Assembly (NCBI RefSeq): GCF_037040815.1
Contig: NZ_CP146232.1
Location: 3,218,501 to 3,282,500 of the forward strand
Source of the DNA: Pararoseomonas sp. SCSIO 73927
GTDB taxonomy: Bacteria; Pseudomonadota; Alphaproteobacteria; Acetobacterales; Acetobacteraceae
Direction of reading: 5' to 3'
Length of the DNA stretch: 64,000 bases
Below are positions 58,786 through 64,000 of this stretch, in pieces (the first letter of the stretch is position 1; each line of letters begins with the position of its first letter). A program made the translations under genes and the position numbers. Below the pieces are notes generated by a model. That model ran no database searches and was not told the DNA's origin. It was given only the letters and a program-made list of their open reading frames with translations.

Positions 58786-58806
58786 CCGGCCTTCGCCGGC
58801 CCGGGG
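58786..58806 (+). promoter_or_regulatory. GC hairpin in the leader of a small secreted protein
   Basis: A perfect seven-base stem GGCCGGC / GCCGGCC with a CTTC loop lies just before the ATG at 58816. It might be the end of the upstream gene's transcript or a leader structure. Confidence 0.4.
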
Positions 58807-58815
58807 ACATCCATC

Positions 58816-59190
58816 ATGAACCGCCGCTTCGTCCTGCCCGCCCTGCTGGCGCCTCTCGCCCTCGCCTCGCTCGCCACCCCGGCGGCGGCGCAGAGTCGCC
58901 TTGATTTCAGCCTGGTGAATCGCACCGGCTACGAGATCAACGAGGTCTACGTTTCCTCCTCTGCCTCCTCCAACTGGGGCAGGGACGTTCTGGGGCAGGA
59001 CACGCTGGTCAACGGCAATCACACCGACATCCGCTTCAGCCCGGGCGCGCGCGGCTGTCAGTGGGACATCAAGGTCGTCTACACGGATGGCGACGAGACG
59101 GAGTGGTCCAAGGTGAACCTCTGCAACATCTCCCGGATCACCCTGTTCTGGAACCGGCAGGCCGGCACCACGCGGGCGATGACGGAGTAG
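58816..59190 (+). CDS. Small secreted protein of unknown function
   Basis: 124 residues from ATG 58816 with a Sec signal (MNRRFVLPALLAPLALASLATPAAAQ). The mature part (FSLVNRTGYEINEVYVSSSASSNWGRDVLG, HTDIRFSPGARGCQWDIKVVYTDGDETEWSKVNLCNIS) resembles a widespread alphaproteobacterial beta-sandwich protein with two conserved Cys residues, probably disulphide-bonded. Some relatives carry Tat-pathway annotations. Function unknown; periplasmic. Confidence 0.8.
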   Translation: MNRRFVLPALLAPLALASLATPAAAQSRLDFSLVNRTGYEINEVYVSSSASSNWGRDVLGQDTLVNGNHTDIRFSPGARGCQWDIKVVYTDGDETEWSKVNLCNISRITLFWNRQAGTTRAMTE

Positions 59191-59196
59191 CGCCCT

Positions 59197-59427
59197 TCAG
59201 CCGGGCGGCGCCACCGCCCGGCCGTGCTCCGAGAGGAGGCGAAGGCCGAGTGGCGTCGCGCGCACCGCGGCGCCCCGCTCCACCAGCCCGCGATCCAGCG
59301 CCTCCTCCCAGACCCCGAGCCGGGGGCAGGAGGTGCGCCAGGCGTCCATGCAATCGGCATAGGGGCGCGGCGCTCGCGCGACCCATTCCACGAGGTCGAG
59401 CACCAGGGGTTCCGTGGTGGCGTTCAT
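59197..59427 (-). CDS. Small winged-helix-like hypothetical protein
   Basis: 76 residues from ATG 59427, with CGGAGGAACC upstream. EPLVLDLVEWVARAPRPYADCMDAWRTSCPRLGVWEEALDRGLV followed by VRATPLGLRLL looks like a short winged-helix DNA-binding fold, but I could not place the family with certainty. It is convergent with the secreted protein gene by six bases. Confidence 0.65.
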   Translation of the reverse strand: MNATTEPLVLDLVEWVARAPRPYADCMDAWRTSCPRLGVWEEALDRGLVERGAAVRATPLGLRLLSEHGRAVAPPG

Positions 59428-59627
59428 GTCCGGTTCCTCCGCCGGAATGAAACCAAAATCCGGGGCCGCCAGCCACCGAAATGCGGGGTACGCCCTGGCA
59501 GGGGTCTGAGCCGCACCGGCTGGGAATGGCCTGCAACATCCACCCGGGCCCGGGCGTTCCAGAGGCGGCGGCGAATGGGCCGGCCACCCCCCCCTGAGAT
59601 GACAGATTTCCCGGAAGGAAGACCGCC

Positions 59628-60131
59628 ATGGGCCTCTTCTCGAAGCCGATCAACACGCTGAACGACCTCTTCGTCCACACGCTGCAGGACATCTACTACG
59701 CCGAGAACCGGATCACGAAGGCGCTGCCGAAGATGATCGACAAGGCGACGGACCCGCAGCTGAAGCAGAGCTTCGAGCTGCACCTGCAGGAGACGAAGAA
59801 CCAGATCACCCGCCTGGAGAAGGTGTTCCAGATGCACGGGGAGCCCGTGAAGGGCGTCACCTGCGCCGCCATGGACGGAATCCTGGCCGAGGCCGAGGAG
59901 ATCATGGGCGAGGTGGGCGACAAGGAGGTGCTGGACGCCGCCATGCTCTCCGCCGCCCAGGCCGTGGAGCACTACGAGATCACGCGCTACGGCACGCTGA
60001 TCGCCTTCGCCCGCCAGCTCGGCCGCAACGACTGCGCCTCCGTGCTGGAGGAGAACCTTGCCGAGGAAAAGGCGACGGACAAGAAGCTGACCATGCTCGC
60101 CGAGAGCAAGGTGAACCGGATGGCGGCCTGA
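59628..60131 (+). CDS. Ferritin-like DUF892 (YciE/YciF) protein
   Basis: 167 residues from ATG 59628 with GGAAGGAAGACC upstream. LNDLFVHTLQDIYYAENRITKALPKM, HLQETKNQITRLEKVF, CAAMDGILAEAEEIMGEV and AAQAVEHYEITRYGTLIAFA contain the four-helix bundle with Glu/His ligands for a di-metal site. Members are linked to general stress and possibly iron binding. The 200-bp gap before it shows no other gene. Confidence 0.94.
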   Translation: MGLFSKPINTLNDLFVHTLQDIYYAENRITKALPKMIDKATDPQLKQSFELHLQETKNQITRLEKVFQMHGEPVKGVTCAAMDGILAEAEEIMGEVGDKEVLDAAMLSAAQAVEHYEITRYGTLIAFARQLGRNDCASVLEENLAEEKATDKKLTMLAESKVNRMAA

Positions 60132-60149
60132 GTCGTTAGGGGCAGGCCT

Positions 60150-60545
60150 CTATCGATCCACCAGGGGCAAGGGGCGCCGGCCATCATCCCGATCGGGGAT
60201 GAGGACCGGCGCTTCCCCTTTCCGGGCCAGGATGTCCGCCAGGCGCGCGGCCAGCGGGCCGGCCTCGCCCTTCACGGTCACCGTCTTCTCGCGGCAGGCG
60301 GCGCCGCCCGTCACGGCGAGGCGAGAGGGCGGGACCGCCAGCGCCTCGGCCAGCAGCGAGAGGATCGCGCGGTTGGCGCGCCCGTCCTCCGGCGCCTCGT
60401 TCACCGCCACCCTGATCCGCGGGCCATCGGCGCTCTCCGCAAGGCCCTGCAGCCCGGGCCGGCGTGCGCGGGGCTGCGCCTTCACCCGCAGTTGCAGCCC
60501 GCCCGGCACCGGGCGCCAGGGCGCTTCGCGCGGGGCTCCGGCCAT
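60150..60545 (-). CDS. DUF167 (YggU) family protein
   Basis: 131 residues from ATG 60545, which overlaps the TGA of the upstream gene (TGATG). Core: LQLRVKAQPRARR, IRVAVNEAPEDGRANRAILSLLAEALAVPPSRLAVTGGAACREKTVTV, the typical YggU pattern with the GxANxAxxxxLA helix. Function unknown; it often sits beside YggT-like membrane proteins, which fits the upstream gene. Confidence 0.93.
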   Translation of the reverse strand: MAGAPREAPWRPVPGGLQLRVKAQPRARRPGLQGLAESADGPRIRVAVNEAPEDGRANRAILSLLAEALAVPPSRLAVTGGAACREKTVTVKGEAGPLAARLADILARKGEAPVLIPDRDDGRRPLPLVDR

Positions 60546-60928
60546 CAGGCGCGGCGGGGCGCCGCGGCCGCGCGCGCGGCGGCCTCCACCCAGGCCCAGG
60601 CGCCGAGCGCGGCGCCGAGCATCCCCCAGGTCGCGTTGAAGTTCAGCGCGGCGATCACGCCCAGCGCCACGGCGGCCGCGCGCACGGCGAATGGCGCGCC
60701 GATGAAGGCCCAGATCCCCAGCGCCAGGGCCCCGGCGCCCCAGAGCTGCCAGTGCTGCAGCCAGAGCAGCGCCGCGCGCGGCTTGCAGGCGAAGGGCGCC
60801 GTGGAGAGGTCGAGGCAGAGCGCCCCCATGTGGCGCGGCTCCACCTGCAGGTAGCGGTAGAGCACTATCAGCCCGATGGCCGCGACCACGGCGAGAACGG
60901 CGATCAGGTCGTGCTTCGTGGCGCGCAT
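60545..60928 (-). CDS. Small membrane protein upstream of DUF167
   Basis: 127 residues from ATG 60928. Three to four hydrophobic segments (about 7-25, 60-78, 82-100, 105-120); RHMGALCLDLSTAPFACKPRAALLWLQ joins TM1 and TM2 and contains two Cys. Not a standard YggT by sequence, though position next to DUF167 recalls the yggT-yggU pair. Translational coupling with DUF167 is suggested by TGATG. Confidence 0.75.
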   Translation of the reverse strand: MRATKHDLIAVLAVVAAIGLIVLYRYLQVEPRHMGALCLDLSTAPFACKPRAALLWLQHWQLWGAGALALGIWAFIGAPFAVRAAAVALGVIAALNFNATWGMLGAALGAWAWVEAAARAAAAPRRA

Positions 60929-61045
60929 GGCACGGGGATCGCGCGATCGGGGCCCGCGCGCAAGCGGCAACATCGTGGCAGGCCGGTTGACCGGCCGCCG
61001 CCCCCTGGCCCATGGCATCGGCGCCATCGGGAAGGGGAGGGGGCC

Positions 61046-61894
61046 GTGCAGGTCATCCGCGATCTGGCCGCGCTGCGGGCCACCACCGCCGCGCTGCGCG
61101 CCGGCGGGCGCCGCCTGGCCCTGGTGCCCACCATGGGCGCCCTGCATCGCGGCCATCTCGAGCTGGTGGCGGAGGCGCGGCGGCACGCGGAGGCGGTGGC
61201 CGTCTCCATCTTCGTCAATCCGCTCCAGTTCGGCCCGAACGAGGATCTGGCGCGCTACCCGCGCGACGAGGCGGGCGACCTGGAGAAGCTGCGCGGCGCC
61301 GGCTGCGACCTCGTCTGGATGCCCGGCGTGGAGATGATGTACCCGCCGGGCGCCGCCACAATCATCGAGGTGGGCGGCCCCGCCGAGGGCTTCGAGGGCG
61401 CGGCGCGTCCGGGCCACTTCCGCGGTGTGGCCACTGTCTGCACGAAGCTCTTCCAGCAGACCGGCGCGGCGACCGCGGTGTTCGGGGAGAAGGACTGGCA
61501 GCAGCTGCAGGTGGTGCGGCGCGTGGTGGCGGACCTCGACATGCCCATCCGGGTCGTCGGCCACCCAACCGTGCGAGAGGGGGACGGGCTCGCCTTCTCC
61601 TCCCGCAATGCCCGCCTCTCGTCGGAGGAGCGGGCCCTGGCGCCCATCCTGGCGCGGGAGGTGCGCGGCGCGATCGCGGCGATGGAGGGCGGCGAGGCGC
61701 CGGAACCCGCGCTGGAGGCCGCGCTGGCGCGCCTGCGCGCGGCCGGCTTCGCGCCGGACTACCTGGCGCTGGTGGAGCCGGAGACCCTGCGCCCCTGGCC
61801 GGCGGGCGGCGCGGGCGAGGCCCGGCTGCTCGCCGCCGCACGGCTGGGCGACGTGCGGCTGCTGGACAACATGCCGGCCTGCCTGCCGGGGTAG
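61046..61894 (+). CDS. panC: Pantoate--beta-alanine ligase (pantothenate synthetase)
   Basis: 282 residues from GTG 61046 with GGGGAGG upstream. It joins pantoate and beta-alanine using ATP to give pantothenate. Signatures: LVPTMGALHRGHLELV (ATP-binding HxGH), VSIFVNPLQFGPNEDLARYPR, FRGVATVCTKLFQ, AVFGEKDWQQLQVVRRVVADL, and SSRNARLS. Neighbours do not include panB. It diverges from the DUF167 pair. Confidence 0.96.
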   Translation: MQVIRDLAALRATTAALRAGGRRLALVPTMGALHRGHLELVAEARRHAEAVAVSIFVNPLQFGPNEDLARYPRDEAGDLEKLRGAGCDLVWMPGVEMMYPPGAATIIEVGGPAEGFEGAARPGHFRGVATVCTKLFQQTGAATAVFGEKDWQQLQVVRRVVADLDMPIRVVGHPTVREGDGLAFSSRNARLSSEERALAPILAREVRGAIAAMEGGEAPEPALEAALARLRAAGFAPDYLALVEPETLRPWPAGGAGEARLLAAARLGDVRLLDNMPACLPG

Positions 61895-61943
61895 GCCCGG
61901 GGGCCGCCTGCCGGGCAGGGCATGGGGGCGGGCACGGGGTGGT

Positions 61944-62369
61944 TCAGTGCCGCGCGTGGGCGCAGAGGCCGTGATCCGCCAGCACCTGGATCACCCTGCA
62001 GTCGCCCACCCGGCCGTGGGATCCGCCCTCCGTCATCCGCCCGATCTCCGCGCGCAGGGCCGTCAGGCGGGCGATCCGGTCGTCGATCTCCGCCAGGTGG
62101 GCGCGGGCGATGCCGTCCACCTCCGCGCAGGGCCGCTCCGGCTGGTCGGCCAGGGCGAGGAGCTGGCGGATGGCCTCCACCTCGAAGCCCAGGTCCCGCG
62201 CGTGGCGGATGAAGCGCAGGCGCCGCACCGCCTCCTCGCCGTAGAGGCGCCGATTGCTCTCCGTGCGCGGCGCGGCGGGGAGGAGGCCGATCGCCTCGTA
62301 GTAGCGGATGGTCGGCACCTTCACCCCTGCCAGCCGGGCCAGCGCCCCGATTGTCCGGTCCCCGTCCAT
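61944..62369 (-). CDS. MerR-family heavy-metal-responsive regulator
   Basis: 141 residues from ATG 62369. N-terminal MerR winged helix (TIGALARLAGVKVPTIRYYEAIGLLPAAPRTESNRRLYGEEAVRRL), a dimerisation coiled coil, and Cys81, Cys124 and Cys137 with His residues at the C-terminus, as in ZntR/CadR/PbrR sensors of Zn, Cd or Pb. It diverges from the metal ATPase gene; the shared 75-bp gap holds a MerR-type promoter that it should activate by twisting the DNA. Confidence 0.93.
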   Translation of the reverse strand: MDGDRTIGALARLAGVKVPTIRYYEAIGLLPAAPRTESNRRLYGEEAVRRLRFIRHARDLGFEVEAIRQLLALADQPERPCAEVDGIARAHLAEIDDRIARLTALRAEIGRMTEGGSHGRVGDCRVIQVLADHGLCAHARH

Positions 62370-62384
62370 GGCCGTCCTTTCCGC

Positions 62385-62415
62385 TTGATCCTCTAGTCGC
62401 TGGAGGATGTAGGCA
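62385..62415 (+). promoter_or_regulatory. MerR-type promoter/operator of the metal ATPase gene
   Basis: TTGATC (62385-62390) and TAGGCA (62410-62415) are separated by 19 bp, the overlong spacer typical of MerR-regulated promoters. A 9-3-9 dyad with one mismatch (62388-62408, ATCCTCTAG-TCG-CTGGAGGAT) fills the spacer. Transcription would start around 62422. Confidence 0.8.
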
Positions 62416-62444
62416 TGGCGGGCAGGATGGAGAAGGCGAGGGCG

Positions 62445-64000
62445 ATGGCCGGGACCAGCACCCGCTACCGCGTGGACGGGATGGACTGCGCCGGCTGCGC
62501 CGCGCGCATCAGCACGGCCGTCAGGCGCGTACCGGGGGTGGAGGAGGTGGATGTCTCCGTCACCGCCGGCACGATGACGGTGCGCCACGCCGACGAGCCA
62601 GGACTTCAGGAGGCGGTGCTGCGGCAGGTGGGCGCGCTGGGCGGCTACGCCGCGATACCCCTGCCGCCGCGCAGCCCCGCCACCGCACAGCAGGGCCGCA
62701 CCGCGCCTGACCGCAGCCACGATGCGCACGCCCGTGCCGGCCACGCCCATGAACACGGCCACGACCACGGCCACGATCACGACGAGGCTGCGGAGGCCGG
62801 CCTGCATGGGCACGCGCACGACCACGGACCCATCGATGGTCCGTGGTGGCGCAATCCGCGCGCCCTGCTGACGATCGCCTGCGGCCTGGCCCTCGTCGCG
62901 GCCTGGGTCCTCGGGCGCCTGATTCCGGCGTCGGCGCCCTGGGCCTTCGGTGCGGCCATGCTCGTCGGGCTGGTGCCGGTGGCGCGCCGCGCCCTCGTCT
63001 CCGCGCAGCTGGGCACGCCCTTCTCCATCGAGACGCTGATGGTAATCGCCGCCATCGGCGCCACCCTCATCGGCGCCACGGAGGAGGCGGCCACCGTCGT
63101 CCTCCTCTTCCTCGTCGGCGAGATGTTGGAGGGGATGGCCGCCGGGCGGGCCCGCGCCAGCATCCGGGCGCTCTCCGGCCTCGTGCCCGCCACCGCGCTA
63201 CTGGAGGAGGGCGGGCGGACGCGGGAGGTGCCGGCGGCGGAACTGGCCGTGGGCGCCACGATCCTCGTCCGCCCCGGCGACCGGATCGCGGCCGATGGCG
63301 CGGTTGTGGAGGGCACGAGCGCCGTGGACGAGGCGCCGGTGACGGGCGAGAGCGTGCCGAAGCGCAAATCGCCGGGCGACGCGGTCTTTGCCGGCACGGT
63401 GAACGGGGAAGGGGTCCTCCGCCTGCGCGTGACCGCCGCGGCGGAGGACAACACCATCGCCCGCGTGGTGCGGCTGGTGGAGGAGGCGCAGGAGAGCAAG
63501 GCGCCGACCGAGCGCTTCATCGACCGCTTCTCCCGCTATTACACCCCGGCCGTGCTGGCGCTCGGCGCCCTGGTGGCGGTTCTGCCGCCCCTGGTCCTGG
63601 GCGGTGCCCCGGCGGAGTGGATCTACAAGGGCCTGGCGATCCTGCTGATCGGCTGCCCCTGCGCCCTGGTCATCTCCACCCCCGCCGCCATCGCCGCCGG
63701 CCTCTCCGCGGGCGCGCGGCGCGGGCTGCTGATGAAGGGCGGGGCGGTGCTGGAGGGGCTGGGCCGGATCGACGCGATCGCGCTCGACAAGACCGGCACC
63801 CTGACCGAGGGCCGGCCGCGGGTAACGGACATCCTTCCCGCCGAGGGCGACGCGCGCGCCCTGCTGGCCCGCGCCGCCGCGCTGGAGACGGGTTCCAGCC
63901 ACCCCCTGGCCCTTGCGATCCTGGCGCGGGCCGAGGCGGACGGGCTGGAGATACCCCCCGCGACCGACGCCGCCGCCCGGCCCGGCGAGGGCGTGGCGGG
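62445..64000 (+). CDS. P1B-type heavy-metal translocating ATPase, cut at window end
   Basis: 518 residues are visible. Start ATG 62445 (AAGGCGAGGG upstream) is chosen because ATG 62415 lies within the -10 element and 62427 would leave almost no leader. GMDCAGC (C15, C18) is an N-terminal metal-binding domain, followed by a His-rich linker with many HD/HG repeats. TGES (phosphatase), CPC at 404-406 (transmembrane metal site), D448KTGT (phosphorylation) and SSHPLAL are present. The His-rich linker and MerR partner point to Zn/Cd/Pb export. The ATP-binding domain end lies outside. Confidence 0.95.
   Translation, partial: MAGTSTRYRVDGMDCAGCAARISTAVRRVPGVEEVDVSVTAGTMTVRHADEPGLQEAVLRQVGALGGYAAIPLPPRSPATAQQGRTAPDRSHDAHARAGHAHEHGHDHGHDHDEAAEAGLHGHAHDHGPIDGPWWRNPRALLTIACGLALVAAWVLGRLIPASAPWAFGAAMLVGLVPVARRALVSAQLGTPFSIETLMVIAAIGATLIGATEEAATVVLLFLVGEMLEGMAAGRARASIRALSGLVPATALLEEGGRTREVPAAELAVGATILVRPGDRIAADGAVVEGTSAVDEAPVTGESVPKRKSPGDAVFAGTVNGEGVLRLRVTAAAEDNTIARVVRLVEEAQESKAPTERFIDRFSRYYTPAVLALGALVAVLPPLVLGGAPAEWIYKGLAILLIGCPCALVISTPAAIAAGLSAGARRGLLMKGGAVLEGLGRIDAIALDKTGTLTEGRPRVTDILPAEGDARALLARAAALETGSSHPLALAILARAEADGLEIPPATDAAARPGEGVA

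Noticed and set aside
1..64000. CRISPR array, rRNA operon, prophage or integrase
   Set aside because: Read through without finding regularly spaced repeats, rRNA-like conserved blocks, or integrase, terminase or capsid proteins.

Overview
The window is a GC-rich (mostly above 70%) bacterial chromosome segment that reads like an alphaproteobacterium, most likely Acetobacteraceae of the Roseomonas type. The basis is the order RNase E / N-acetylmuramoyl-L-alanine amidase / PBP1A / peptide chain release factor 2, the tripartite-tricarboxylate binding proteins, the many GTG/TTG starts and Tat-like signals, and the set of conserved small DUF proteins. No rRNA, tRNA, insertion sequence, prophage or CRISPR array was seen. 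The assignment is inference from gene content; no search was run.

Layout. 1-4540: tail of a DsbA-like thioredoxin, tryptophan 2,3-dioxygenase and a kynureninase-like PLP enzyme (tryptophan breakdown), interrupted by a lower-GC divergent LysR/isochorismatase-hydrolase pair. 4698-10257: AstE-like deacylase, a large membrane protein, a CinA N-domain protein, a lower-GC orphan gene that looks like a BLF1/CNF1-type deamidase toxin, and a GNAT-Nudix fusion. 10291-19309: housekeeping block with RNase E divergent from amidase, PBP1A and RF2. 19314-23870: small DUF proteins, a Bug-type binding protein, a class A beta-lactamase, an apparently circularly permuted ROK kinase and a Nif11-like small protein with a double-glycine motif. 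23880-28160: acyl-CoA synthetase and enoyl-CoA hydratase (translationally coupled) and an MHS-family symporter with a clear terminator. 28366-32265: a four-gene TRAP transporter operon (dctP-dctQ-dctM-hydratase). 32404-39846: ferredoxin-NADP reductase, GNAT enzymes, small membrane proteins, a phytase-like esterase, an amidase, NIPSNAP and a second Bug protein.

39950-43964 is a compact metal/cobalamin/methylation neighbourhood: a CobW-like CxCC fragment diverges across a 22-bp palindrome from an ArsR-methyltransferase fusion, followed by a CDF transporter, TonB and cob(I)alamin adenosyltransferase in a tight operon. 43990-50659 holds a DUF4142 lipoprotein, an M20 deacylase, a threonine-synthase-like enzyme, a glycerophosphodiesterase-RTX fusion and a DctA-type symporter. 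50738-61894 contains a DegT-like enzyme, a TRIC-type channel, an MFS/LysR pair, DUF2076, a CoA-binding protein, a short RTX protein with a double-glycine leader, a membrane GH17-like glucanase, a YciE-like ferritin, DUF167 and PanC. The window ends in a divergent MerR regulator / P1B-type metal ATPase pair whose MerR-type promoter (19-bp spacer with dyad) can be read directly; the ATPase is cut by the window edge.

The strongest candidate for something undescribed is the orphan at 8342-9016, whose TxxxxSGC and downstream His match the catalytic layout of Burkholderia lethal factor 1. Second are the permuted ROK kinase, the P-loop-less CobW-like protein, and the two proteins carrying LD-x-V-x-GGA leader motifs.
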